Part shown: positions 39,446-50,529 of the stretch, one piece after another
How positions within the stretch are numbered: position 1 is the first letter of the stretch
Layout of the letters: every line of letters begins with the position of its first letter
Source: Adiantum capillus-veneris
Lineage: Eukaryota > Streptophyta > Polypodiopsida > Polypodiales > Pteridaceae
NCBI GenBank assembly: GCA_014529385.2
Contig: CM043963.1
Coordinates: 2,917,001-2,981,000 of the forward strand
Length of the DNA: 64,000 nt
Direction of reading: 5' to 3'
Made by a program: the position numbers and the translations under genes
The notes under the pieces: generated by a model
Told to the model about the DNA's origin: nothing
Databases searched by the model: none
The model's input: only the letters and a program-made list of their open reading frames with translations

Positions 39446-41559
39446 GCGGTACATATGGATCAAAGTTGCCACCGGGGGCAAACCAATGTTTATTTTCGGA
39501 TGCTATATTCCCCATAGGGAATCACTGTTTTATTGTGCTTTCAGTGTAGAGAAAAGTGATCCATTCGAGGATTTGTATACAGACATTAATACATATACAC
39601 AAGAAGGAATGGTTATGCTTATTGGTATATGAATGCTGGTATAGCACATGCTCAAATGCAAGCAGTCGATCTCATGACGCACCCGGAAATGAACCATAAG
39701 GTTGATGTAATAGATCCCAAAAGACCCAGTGACAAACCTGCAAGGCACAATTCTTTTGAGTATGATGACCTCTTTGCAACTCCTAGCTCTCAACGGAGTG
39801 AAGAAATTTGCTAAATCCGGGGAATATACATGTTACACAGTGAACAAGGGAGTGAGTGCCATTGATTATGTACTGATTAATTACGAGGTAGCACACATAG
39901 TTTGTAATTTCACAATTGGGGACAGATCACCAAAAATCAGACCATACACCAATTCATGTGTGGCTGAAAATACCCGCTCAAATGGGGAAAAAAAAAGCCC
40001 TTTCTCGGTCATGGACGTACAAGATGCAAATAGACACAAAGAGAGTCTATGCGGCATGCCTAGACGGCAAACTTGCACAAGAATGTGAACCATCCAACAT
40101 AGAGAAAGCATGGCAAATGTTCAAACAAGCACTTTGTGGAGCAGCAGAGGAAACGATGGGGAGAATGCATAGGAAAACAAACAATGTGAAGGGGTTATCG
40201 CACGGCCCTTGGTTTGATGCAGAATGTAAGCGTGTCAAAAGATAATTGCAGTCAATAACCAAAACAACTACAGAATGGGCAGCTTTGGCAAAGAACTACA
40301 CTGCTCTCAAGAGGAAGAAAAGGAGGGAATATGAGGTACATATTAAGACACAGGCAATAACAAAATTCAAAAAGAATCCCAAAGGAGAATGGCTGAAAAT
40401 GAAGGGAAAACGGCAAGACATAAGGGGGGACATAAGTCTGGAGGACATGTATACATATGTAGAACAATTATATGTATACAAGGATGCGACAGAGATGCCT
40501 GATGCGCCACATGTAAATCAATTAGAAGAGCACCTAGATGTCAAGATGGTAATAAAAGCATACAAAAATTGGCTAATGGCAAGGCTCCCGATAGCTACAG
40601 TTAACCTCCAAAATGATTAAGTGGTCAAGCAACATTGCACGGGAATGGATACACGGGCTACTTAATAAAGCAATCACACAAGGGTTGCCCCTACAAACTG
40701 GCAAATGAACTGGATAAAAGCACTCTTCAAAAAAGGAGATGTAAACCAGCCCACTAACTACCGTACCATCATGGTCGGGTCTTGTATGGCTAAGCTTTTG
40801 GGAAGTATCCTAGAACAAGCCATAAGCTTGTGGGCAGAGACATATGATAAGTGTCCTAAAGAACAAGCAAGTTTTTGGCCTAAGCATAGTACCATTGATC
40901 ATCTCATCTCGTTAAGGGGCCTAATGGAATAAAGTGGATTAAAAGGAAAAACTTTACATTACTATTTTGTGGATTTTACCAAAGCTTTTGATATGGTCCC
41001 TAGAAGCGGAATATGGCAACGGATGGAATGTATAGGGGTTCCAAAGCATCTCAGAGTTGCGGTTGCACATCTCTACCAACGAGTTGTATGCCAGTTAAAA
41101 ACACACACAGGCCTATCAAGGGAATTCTCGAGTAACATGGGGGTCAAACAAGGGTGTCCTCTATCCCCAACTCTCTTTGGATTATGCATAGACCAGATTG
41201 AGGATTTCATACCTCCAGCAGGAGCAAAGGGGGTGGATGGCCCAGCCATTGGGATGTTGACACTTTTACTACTCATATATGCAGACAATGTAGCTCTCTT
41301 TGCACATGATATGGCATCCCTATAGAAATTGGTAGATGCCATACATGCTTTTTGTCTGCACACAGGGCTCTCAATCAATGTAGACAAGACAAAGTTTATG
41401 CTGGTGAAGACTCATAAGAAGGAGAATCAGCCAAATTTCATATATCAAGGGAAGCAAATTGAAATAGTGGACAGCTTCAAATATTTGCGACTAGATATCC
41501 CATCTAGCTATGCTTGGAAGCAATGTGCACGAAATAGAATTGATGCAGGTCACGCCAAA
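39446..41559 (+). pseudogene. LINE, middle part: endonuclease end and reverse transcriptase
   Basis: It resumes the endonuclease at the exact codon where 22270 stopped (YIWIKVATGG, later SAIDYVLI, IGDRSPKIRPYTN). The RT follows: NYRTIMVGSCMAKLLGSILE, KHSTIDHLISLRGL, FTKAFDMVPR and VKQGCPLSPTLFGLCID. The catalytic box is YADNVALF, with Asn (41287-41289) instead of the second Asp of YADD, which would abolish polymerisation. Several frameshifts and stops are present. It is cut at 41559 by element 3. Confidence 0.85.
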
Positions 41560-41752
41560 TGAAGGGGATCGGGGAGCACCACAGACGGAGAGTGAGAGAG
41601 AGAGAGAAGGAGACACACACACACGATGTGGGTGGGGAGACTCAAAAGAGTGAGCAGCCCCCTATACACTTATGCTATGTATAAGGTATACAAGTCAGTG
41701 GGCGCCCAGACTCTGGGCAGCCGGGCAAGGCACAAACGCCTATATCCCAACA
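41560..41752 (-). repeat. element 3, 3' LTR
   Basis: It contains short (AG)n and (AC)n runs and TATGCTATGTATAAGG, a possible promoter/terminator segment shared with the other LTR. Confidence 0.9.
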
Positions 41753-41770
41753 ACCTCCCACTTAAAGGCG
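41753..41770 (-). other. element 3 polypurine tract
   Basis: On the minus strand AAGTGGGAGGT lies immediately before the LTR start TGTTGGG, as is usual in copia elements. Confidence 0.7.
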
Positions 41771-41831
41771 ACTGTGCCTTTAAGCAAGAGAACCTAGTCT
41801 AAAGACTACAAAAGGCGAGAGAAAACCGCTC

Positions 41832-42182
41832 TCAACCGATGCCCACTGGCTGGCTGTGATCGTGTGCATCTGGCTGTCCTACTCCCATGTAAGTCCATAC
41901 ACCACCAGACGTACCGCACACGTACTGCAAGTATGTACGCAATACCTGCATATCTCCCTCGTGCACTATGCCATCATCAATCAACAAACGACTGACAACC
42001 CCAACTGCAAATGCTCCCACTGCAGCTGCGATATCCGGTCTCAAGATCAGCATCTCATACATGAGACCACCGAATGCCGATGCAATGCTAGCGGGGTCTG
42101 CTAGCTCTACGGAGCATGCATCAACATATATATCCCTGGCAATAGGCATCTCTGACTGACAAGGCGTATCAGCCACATGCAT
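41832..42182 (-). pseudogene. element 3 remnant of RT/RNase H
   Basis: The frame has SAFGGLMYEMLILRPDIAAA, then VGVVSRLLIDDG and VLRTYLQYVCGTSGG. This is the copia 'P(Y)R..GSLMYL...RPDI..AV...SR......H....RYL.GT' block at the end of pol. The catalytic RT motifs are absent. Position next to the 3' LTR is right for this part of pol. Confidence 0.7.
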
Positions 42183-42578
42183 CTCCTAACTGTCCGCAAA
42201 AGAAGCATCAACCTGTCGTGCAACCTCAGAGCAAACCAGCTGCTCTAGATGTCTGCTGGAAGACATATCCTACACAACTATATCCCCATGCTCACTGTCG
42301 AGCATAGAAAGGAATGACTGCATAATTGTTGACATCTCAGTCTCCTCTGCAATCATCCACTGCAAACATGACCACTCAATCTGCTGTGACTCACTAGAGC
42401 TCTCATGCTCTAACTCCGTATGCATAGACTCTTGCACAACGTCCTCCTGTCGTGACTCACTAGAGCAAGACCGCTCTACCTGTCTATCCTGCATAGAAGT
42501 ATCTCGCACAACTGACTCTCTGCTTTGCTCAGTCACTAGCAAAGCATGCATGTCTGACTTTGTCACCTCTCTGTGTGA

Positions 42579-43659
42579 CTACTCAAGTCGTGCCCCAACT
42601 GTGTGCACAACGAGCTCACTACTCTGCACTCCATGCAAAGCATCCTGCAACCCATAAGCAAAAGAGACTCGCCTGCTCTCTCGCTCTCTACCTGGCTGCG
42701 TGATCACAGAGACAACACCGTCTCTCGCGTGATCCACATGCAATGGGTAACTTGTACCACTCCTGGCACCTCTCGCAATCACTAGCGAACCCAAATGCAT
42801 CACAAAATCTCGCTCTCGTAGAGAAATCTGACATCCACAATCTCTAAGCTGACCAATCGAGATCAAACTCACTGTCAAATCTGGTACATAGCGCACATGT
42901 CGTAACAAGTAAGATGCACCACTCGGTAATGACAGTCTCACATCTCCTGCACCTGCTATCGCATGCACCGATCCATCAGTCAAACGTACACTGCCAAGCA
43001 TCCCGCTAGAATAGCTACAAAACCATGCACGATGCGGCGTGACATGAAACATAGCATCTGCGTCTAGCAACCACTGCGAAGGGAGTGCACTATCCACATG
43101 TATAGCATCTCGTGCATAGCTCGAGGTAAAAGTGACATCCCCGTCACTAGTATACTCCGACACTACATCTGCCTCAACTGTCAAAGCAACTGAGTCCATG
43201 GCATCACTACATACATCTCTGAGACTGCCATGTCTCCTACGATGTCGCATACGACGAAAACAGCGCCGTCTAACGTGTCCAGAATGACCACAATACCAAC
43301 ATATCACCTATCGGCATACTCGTGAATGTACATGTCTCACACGAGTCCGTGATGACTCAGATCTATCATACATATCATGGAATCTACGCCAAAGTGCTCT
43401 CGAAGTAGCCTCATACATAACAAGAGCATATACAGATTCCACAAGGTGCAAAGAGAGCATAGATAGTGCCATCTTCTCTAGCTCCTGCCACTGATCGTCA
43501 GACATGTTAAGGTCTACCTCCATCACCACTCAATGGTCGATGTAACCCTCGCTGTGTCAATGCATCAAGCATACACTCTCTCCATGCCGCAAAGTCTGAC
43601 CCATCAAACACGCGCATCTGTGAGAGGTCACAATCTGATCGATCACCTGTCTCTGCCAT
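42579..43659 (-). pseudogene. element 3 gag with zinc knuckle and defective protease
   Basis: From ATG near 43659 the N-terminal Gag reads MRVFDGSDFAAWRECMLDAL. After a frameshift near 43520 it has MSDDQWQELEKMALSMLSLH (UBN2-type Gag). The next frame carries the knuckle CWYCGHSGHVRRRC and the protease/pre-integrase start QWLLDADAMFHVTPHRAWF. The copia protease signature is (L/D)DSGA.(F/H). Here DSG is DAD, so catalysis is doubtful. It continues with VRYVPDLTVSLISIGQL and then degenerates. Confidence 0.75.
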
Positions 43660-45120
43660 GAGCACAAGTAGCAAGCTAGATAGCCAAACCACCTCACCAA
43701 CAACACCTTGAAACTGTCTACAAATATGGCCAGAAACACAATGTAAAACCTGTGAGACACACTCCAAAATAGAGCTCCCGCAATGTCAACCAAATCATCC
43801 CTAAACTGGCTCGAATCGCATCAAACAAAAGTCTACAAATATGGCTGTAAAATATGGTTGCAAATCAGCCCCAAAACAGCCCCAAAATTCAACTCTTAAA
43901 TAGCTGCATAAACAAGTCACAAACGTGTCCCAGATCAGCCTACAATTGAGCCATACATGGACACCTGCAAAGAGGAAACAATGGCTGAAAATTCAACACC
44001 CAAATAAGCCCTCAAACCTGCCTGTAAACTTGTAAACCTGTAGCTGAAACCTGCTGAAAAACCTCAAGCCATTAGTGCTCGAATCCGGCTACCTAGCTCG
44101 TAGCCACACAAGCATACATCACAATACTCACTCCTGTGAGTGTGCCAAGATAACTGTACGCCTGTCAAACCCGTGAGCTAATCACCAAGCCCACAATGTG
44201 CGGTATCGATGCATACACACGCACAAATCTCCCACCTGCAGAGAACACCGCACGCAAATGCTAAGTGCAACCCGCAATCTCTACCTAGATTGCATAAATG
44301 ATACGCATAAAACTCTTGGGAAAATTTCGCAAGAGTTTCGTCAGTAAAACGGCCACAAAACCAGTAACCAAACTGACTGCACGCTCAAAACCATGAGCAA
44401 CCAAAGCGCATCAAACCGCACTCCAAATGCATGCACCAATCTCCACACTTTGCATACATAATTGCAAACACCTGCAAATTTAGTACACAAATATCTGCTC
44501 TACCTGTGACTGCCAAAAACATGCTCGAGGCATACATTGCCGAGATCAAAATGCAATCACATTAGTCTCCCTGAGCATCAAACCACATAAGGCATACATT
44601 GTATCCTCCCACCTGTGAGGAAACTTGCAGAAAATATCACTCTCACATCTGAGAGCAAACCATGTGTGGAATCCTCGACACACAATAAACAACTACTGCT
44701 GCAGAAAATTCAGCGTTCATAATTTTAAAATTCTGATATAACGAGCGCATCTGGAGCGTGCCAAAACCCCAAGGTAGACTCCTGGATCACATGTATCCGA
44801 GTCCGGGTGTGAAAGCTATGCCAAAAAACCTCCGTTTCGACCCAAAAACGCAGCATAAACTGCCAAAAGAGGGTTGAAAAATGCAGCTCCTCAACCGTAG
44901 CTCGAATGAAGTTTTTGATGGCTCGAATGGCTTCGAAAGGGGGGTAAAACACCAAGACACTAGGACACCTGGTGGAAACGCTCTCGGAAAGCTGAATTTG
45001 CCGATGCCGAAGTCAAAACCCTGTTTGCACTCTTGAAAGTGCGCGCGCGGACGCGATTTCGGGAATGAAACTGGCTCTCCGCTGTCATCGTGACTGTGCA
45101 TACACGCGCTCCCTCCGCAC
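43660..45120 (-). other. element 3 leader, about 1.46 kb, no gene seen
   Basis: Between primer site and gag. It is long for a copia leader. Repeated AACCTG/CAAATG-type words occur, but there is no ORF with family resemblance. Confidence 0.5.
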
Positions 45121-45122
45121 CT

Positions 45123-45136
45123 ACGCTCTGATAACA
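45123..45136 (-). other. element 3 primer-binding site (initiator tRNA-Met type)
   Basis: On the minus strand TTATCAGAGC follows the LTR end by about three bases, one mismatch from the TGGTATCAGAGC start usual for copia elements. Confidence 0.75.
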
Positions 45137-45138
45137 AT

Positions 45139-45331
45139 TGAAGGGGATCGGGGAGCACCTTAGATAGAGAGTGAGAGAGAGAGAAGGAGACACACACACA
45201 CACGATGTGGGTGGGGAGACTCAAAAGAGTGAGCAGCCCCCTATACACTTATGCTATGTATAAGGTATACAAGTCAGTGGGCGCCCAGACTCTAGGCGGC
45301 CGAGCAAGGCACAGACGCCTATACCCCAACA
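45139..45331 (-). repeat. element 3, 5' LTR
   Basis: Partner of 41560-41752. It is followed by the duplication CCAAA. Confidence 0.9.
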
Positions 45332-46346
45332 CCAAATACTACCAGTTTGAAAACATGTGCATGCAAAAGGATATCAAACGCTAGGAGATCAAAACCATTG
45401 TATTTGAGACATGTGTAGTGCAAACCATTTTATATGGGGTGGAAATTTGGGGTGCTAGCATTTCAGCCCACACATGGAACGAGATTGAAAAGATGCATAA
45501 GAAGTTCCTATGGAGACACATGGGAGTCAAGAAGACAACACCATATGCAGTGCTGCTTTTGGAAACAGGCAAGATGCCCATAGAGATGAAAGCTCTGATA
45601 AGTATGTATACATACATTATGAAAGTGAAAATGATGCCCGTTACTCGAATCCCCCACGTTGCATGGGAGACTGGGTGTGCACCACAAAAAACTAAGAAAA
45701 TCAAATTCATAACTTCAATCCTTGTCCAAGACATTAGAAAATGGTTTGCAAAGTGGAATGTAGAAACTTATGTGGACATGCCAATTGAAAAAGGGAACGA
45801 AGGGGAATGTATGCTGAATTTTGAGGTAGCTCTACTTGATTGTCTCCACACTAAATGGAGAACAACCACACATTGGTCCAAGTTTGAATACTATTGTAAA
45901 CATGTTAACCCAAAGTATTGGGAAATCTACAAAACAAGCCGATCGAAGGCCCAAGTCCACATCCGGACAACTATGCCCCATATGGCAAGAAGAGCGTACA
46001 AGATCACATACGCTTAAGATAGAAATAGGAGGATGGCTGAAAATTGATGCTTAGAGAGAGGGATATGCACGTCATGCAATATGCAAGCCATCGAGGATGA
46101 AGCTCATGTGACACTTGAATGTCCTGCATTTGCATGCATTCGAGCTACTTTCAAGCAGATACTACATGGATGCTCTGCTTTCGCAGATTTGCTCTCAAAC
46201 ACGGAACCCTCCCCCGCATTTTGGATCACCACAAAGTACTCACGGACACACTAAAAGGCAGCACCAGTCATACACCCCCGCAAGGGGAGTCTACCTCTAA
46301 GGGTCCCATGGGTCATTTTGGCCCCCTGAGGACGTAAACATCAAAT

Positions 46347-46350
<4 letters not shown>
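45332..46350 (+). pseudogene. LINE, 3' part: C-terminal domain of ORF2
   Basis: The frame 45418-46017 encodes ILYGVEIWGASISAHTWNEI, KKFLWRHMGVKKTTPYAVLL and WETGCAPQKTKK, the conserved post-RT region of L1-like plant LINEs. A second frame just downstream adds the Cys/His end (GICTSCNMQAIEDEAHVTLE, then CPAF). The LINE ends near 46350, where a (TC)n tract starts. Summed over its three parts it is about 4.3 kb. Confidence 0.8.

Positions 46351-46411
<61 letters not shown>
46351..46411. repeat. (TC)n tract at the LINE 3' end
   Basis: It follows AAACATCAAATCAAATC directly, in the place where a LINE poly(A) tail would stand. Confidence 0.9.
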
Positions 46412-46414
<3 letters not shown>

Positions 46415-46434
46415 TGACAAAATCGATGAGGACA

Positions 46435-47290
46435 TTGTGTGCCCTAGAAGATATTAGGTAGGTTCAAATGCAATGAGTTAACCAAAAACCTCATCGGTAT
46501 ACACCGCAAAGGGCATCAAAGATGGCATTGAAGATAGTGGGTCCATTGAATGGCATTGCATTGTGCCTTGGTAGATAGAGGAGTTTCTCAAAACTCGAAT
46601 ATCATTGCACATCCTAGGCATCCTACACATGATGTCTAAGAAAGGCATATTGCTATCTACAATACCCTACAGTGTCATTGAGTAGTTGTGATCCTTGTCA
46701 TGCCAGTGGGTGTGTGCCTATAGGCAGCTCCATGTTGATGTGCGTAGCGTCAATTGCACCGCAGCAGTTTGGAAGCCCATCTTTCTCCTCAGAGTCATCC
46801 TTGAGAGCCTGCCAACCTTGTGGAGTCCTAGGCCAGCATATGATTGAGTGTTTGTGTTCCAATAGTGCAGACACAAACTGGCGTAGCACTTGACACACCG
46901 TGTATTGCACAACACCATAATGGTTTTCCATGTTGTGCAGTGGAACCCCGACCCCAACAAATGTAGCGATATTGCCACCTTCTTGTGCACGGATAGGGAA
47001 CGTGTTGGAATAACTTCTCGAATTTGTTGAGGGATTGCTCCTTACTGCAACTCCTCCAACACTAGAGCACAAACATGGTAGAAGCAAGCTCGCGGAACTC
47101 TTAGGTTCTCCTCGAACCTAAGGTCATCCCCCTCTGTGAAGCAAAAGAATGTGAGCCAAAAGTGGTTGCTATGTGGCTTCGCATGCCATATTCCAACCGT
47201 TGCATTCTTTCAACATCCCATGCCATGGACACAAGCTATGATGCAATTAATGCAATACATTGCCATAGATGTTAGATCCTCCTCCATTTA
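46435..47290 (-). pseudogene. PIF/Harbinger transposase remnant (DDE_Tnp_4)
   Basis: Minus-strand frames in order show WLTFFCFTEGDDLRFEENLR, SLSVHKKVAISLHLLG, YTVCQVLRQFVSALLEH, SIICWPRTPQGW and then GLPNCCGAIDATHINMELP, the block holding the first catalytic Asp. Later come DSNMPFLDIMCRMPRMCNDI and VLRNSSIYQG. This is the order of plant PIF/Harbinger transposases. A frameshift near 46985 and several stops break it. The Myb-like partner gene and terminal repeats were not found. The original protein would cut and move the element at TWA-type targets. Confidence 0.8.
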
Positions 47291-48864
47291 GTCAATTGTT
47301 TCATGGCTTGACTGCAAGGAAAAGAGGATGGAATTCCGCATAGAAAGCCAATGTTGCAGTGCTAGGTTCCTGCCACGAGTGCCAAGCCTAAGGCTCTATC
47401 AGTTATAGGTTCATGCATTGTAGTTGGCTTGGATGAAAGTCACTATGTGGCCAAGGTGTGTTCAATAAGGGGCAGCGTTGTCGTGCTGTAACACGTACAT
47501 AGTGGGAACGCGTGCTACAAGATCTATCTTGTAACTTTTTAGATACATAATTATCTTTCCTATAATGTACATATGCATATTTAAGTATAATAATAAGCCT
47601 TCTATCTCATCCTATTATTTTTCTCAAGGGTAACCTATCCTTACTTTACCATCAGAAAATACTATGGGAAAAGCTCAATAGCTCCGCCTCTTTAACTTGG
47701 GGCAAAAAGCATTGATTCTTTATTTCTACTATCTCATTATCATCTCACACCCTAGCTAGATCCTATATCTAGGGTAAACTCCAATATATATATATTCTAT
47801 GTATTTTTTATACTTTTCTTATATTTCTTTTTAAATAGCTACTAGGAGGGAATCAAATCCTAGTGGGACACTAGGTGGCATGATTTCAAAGATACACTTA
47901 TTTTAATGCATTATTGCAAGCATGATTACAAAACTTTGTCAAGGAGCAATGTCATGCTTTCATATGGCATGAGGTGTCCTTTGGAATTAAATGAAAGTCT
48001 AGGCTAAGGGGACCACGGGAAGACTTTTGCTGCCAGAAATGGATCCTATTTTGATGAATTTTTTACACAATGTTCCAATCCGAAATGGAAAATGATTTTA
48101 AAATAAAAATCGTAGCTAATGAGCTGAAGTTTCTGCCCATATTTTTACTTTTTTATTTGGAGCCACGGTTGAGGAGATATGATCAAAATACTGGACCCCA
48201 GTCTGCCCACATCATGCAGGGACAGCTCATTTCCAACTTTTCCAATTCCTATTCACACTGGCTCCTCTCTTCTTGTGTAAACCCTTGGGGGTTCCCTTCA
48301 CCTATAAAAGGGGACCTATTCTTCCTTGAAAAGGAACTCAAGCATTCAAGCCATTGAGGAGAGGAATTCTTGAGGGAGTGAGTAGTAATGCCTAATTGTA
48401 CTTAGCCATTAACATAAGCCCAAGCCTACACTTTCTCCTAGAGGGAGACTAGCCATTCTTGCAACAAGCTAACCTTGAAAGATCAACTCTAATCAAAGAA
48501 GGTCTTGCACTTGGTGTATCAATCAAAGTGGAATTATCCACTCTTCTTCTCTCTCCATCAATAATGGTGCCGAAGGGTTTGTCAAGTAAGATGTGTTCTA
48601 CATTGATGTTTTCTTGATTTCTTGTTGTTTTCCTTTTCATCTCTAATCCAACATATATATATGTATCTAATCTCATCTCCTTAAGCAAACCTATCTCTCT
48701 CATTCTTAGTAATTCATCCTCTCTACAAATTCTAGGTTCTCTTTTCTACAGGTACATCTCTCCCCGCAGTATCCTTATTGCCTACGGCCAAGAATAGGGC
48801 TTGGGAGGGAAACTTCTCATCTTTTCACTTCTCTCATATCTACATTTCTCACATACTATCCTAG
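47291..48864. other. intergenic DNA with a possible LTR-like promoter
   Basis: CCTATAAAAGGGGACC near 48300 is a strong TATA element followed by leader-like sequence. It lies about 560 bases upstream of the first small ORF. This looks like the U3/R part of a retroelement LTR, but I found no matching second LTR, primer site or pol. TATATATATA runs occur near 47790 and 48650. Confidence 0.35.
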
Positions 48865-49083
48865 ATGAATAACCCACATGATGATCATTTCTATCGCTTT
48901 CACTCTGTACGATCTATTAGAATTAACGTATGGATTAGCCGTAAAATACACTTTCAACAACGTATAGTGTTTCTCTTTGGCCCAGAAAGGCTTAATGAAA
49001 TACTTCTATCACCGGATCCCATCATACTACCTCTCATAGACTATAACTTTTCTTTTGACGTAAGCGTAGTTATCTTGCTATGA
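48865..49083 (+). CDS. 72-codon ORF, small-protein family member
   Basis: The product has 72 residues with INVWISRKIHFQQRIVFLFG, then ERLNEILL, IILPLIDY and SFDVSVVILL. It is the same length as the leader ORF product of 37338-37556 and aligns to it without gaps, 39 identical positions by hand, mostly in the central half. Its stop overlaps the next ORF's start (ATGA at 49080-49083). Retention of open frames in AT-rich DNA and conservation across two unrelated sites argue that it is, or was until recently, translated. No family is known to me. A retroelement-leader origin is likely from the third copy's setting. Confidence 0.6.
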   Translation: MNNPHDDHFYRFHSVRSIRINVWISRKIHFQQRIVFLFGPERLNEILLSPDPIILPLIDYNFSFDVSVVILL

Positions 49084-49292
49084 ACCAAGAGGATTTGTAC
49101 ACACAATTAATCCCAATCACTAAACAAAATATATATATTATGGTAAGCACAAAACTACAATTCCAAAGAACAATTCGTAGCCTATTTGGTCAGCCAAGAT
49201 TGAATGCCATTAACTCATCTATTAACCCTTTCATATTACCCATGATACTATATGACCATAGCCTTGATGTTTTCATTTTCGTATTGTTTTGA
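49080..49292 (+). CDS. 70-codon ORF overlapping the previous one, same family
   Basis: The product has 70 residues with IMVSTKLQFQRTIRSLFG, then PRLNAINS, FILPMILYDHSLDVFIFVLF. It aligns without gaps over its last 54 residues to the other two, with about 40% identity to the 37338-37556 product. It keeps the FQ..I...FG..RL..I and P(M/L)I.Y..S.DV..(F/V).L pattern. The ATGA overlap with the upstream ORF suggests a tandem duplication with coupled translation, which is unusual for a nuclear plant gene. Function is unknown. Confidence 0.55.
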   Translation: MNQEDLYTQLIPITKQNIYIMVSTKLQFQRTIRSLFGQPRLNAINSSINPFILPMILYDHSLDVFIFVLF

Positions 49293-50318
49293 CATTCTCT
49301 TTTGTGTTCTTTCTTTGTGTGTGTGAGTGCAAGAGAGAAAGAGTGAGTCTTCTTTGATTGCACTTCTTTCCAAACCCTAGTCTTCATGACATCTATGGTT
49401 TAACTCCTTCATATAGTTTTTGTTGAGTTCTCTCACAAACTCTCACAGCCATAAGCCCGGTGCTTTCCTGGCAAGACCGCAAATTTCTCGACAGCGTACT
49501 ACAGCATGCAACCCAGGGAACACGCAAAAATTTGTAAAGAGAAGAATAGTGGGAGGTACTAATTGTAGGATCTTGAAGGAAAGGGAGATGTAGGGTAGTG
49601 AGTTTTGGGCACACAGAAAAGGGAGTTGATGCAGGTGAGTGAGATTCGAGGAGAGATGCAGGTGCATGATTTTTGTGCACATAGACACAAACAATGGCGA
49701 GAGGGAGCCACACAAAAGAAGTGCAAGAAGGTGCAGGCATGCTCAGGAGAGTGGAGTTCCTTTCTGAATGACTATGGTGGGGATTTCTTCCATTTGAATT
49801 CGTAGTAGCTGCCTGCGTCCAGGTCGTTACAGGTGCCACAGCCAATACTCGGTGCCTGCTCTGAGCAGCACCGCGTATGGGAATGCAAAAAATTTATTGG
49901 CCGGCCTTTCATTGCTAAGCAAACCTTTGACTAGGCGGGGCTTTTCACCGCTCAATGGGAAGGCGCTCTAACTCTACTTGCGAACACTGATGGAACCATT
50001 TCATGTCGGCGCGAACTAGTTTTGACAGCTTGCAGAAGGTTCAAGCAGAGGCAGCACATGGCGGCAGGCTAAACATGTCCACTTGAGCAAACACTGCTCG
50101 AACCAGTCCGCGCCGACGTGGACTCGGCGACACCTCACACAAGGCACATGCGGCAACACGTGGCGGCTGGAGGGGGCACTACAATTGTTGCAGCGGCAGT
50201 GACACCAGGCTGGAACGCAGCCACATATTCATGATGGGTGTTGGAGATGGTGGAGATCCACAGAGCTCATGGGACTGAGCAGAGTTGAGGCTTGAGCGAG
50301 CACGTCCAAGCTGCATGC
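49293..50318. other. unassigned DNA; 150-codon minus ORF at 49393-49845 not recognised
   Basis: The minus frame is Ser/Pro/His-rich without a motif, and the plus strand also has a 66-codon frame there. GC content rises after 49800. No family was identified. Confidence 0.35.
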
Positions 50319-50319
50319 T

Positions 50320-50368
<49 letters not shown>
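50319..50368. repeat. (CA)n microsatellite
   Basis: About 50 bases of CA, then GCATGTG. Confidence 0.95.
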
Positions 50369-50371
<3 letters not shown>

Positions 50372-50529
50372 TGTGCTGCCTCTCACATGCCTTGCATCTG
50401 TTTCACAAGATTTGTCATTATTATTCCAATGCATTGGTCAAGTACATGCCTGCAAGTGTTTGTCTTAGCATGTGTTTAAGTTGCTTGTAGGCCTAGTTAC
50501 ATACACAATCAATGCTAACATGAACATGT

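Larger units (their letters stand above)
41560..45331 (-). mobile_element. LTR retrotransposon 3: internally deleted Ty1/copia inserted in the LINE
   Basis: 193-bp LTRs at 41560-41752 and 45139-45331 (TGAAGG...CCAACA on the plus strand) are flanked by perfect duplications CCAAA (41555-41559 and 45332-45336). The tRNA-iMet-type primer site beside the right LTR and the polypurine tract beside the left give minus orientation. Inside are gag, a broken protease region and a scrap of the RT/RNase H end. Integrase and most of RT are missing. LTRs differ at about nine positions plus microsatellite length. Confidence 0.9.

Noticed and set aside
44787-45248. 153-codon minus frame in the element 3 leader
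   Set aside because: It begins inside the LTR and has no Gag or other motif. It is probably a chance frame.
49393-49845. 150-codon minus frame as a host gene
   Set aside because: Low-complexity Ser/Pro/His composition, no motif, and competing frames on the other strand.
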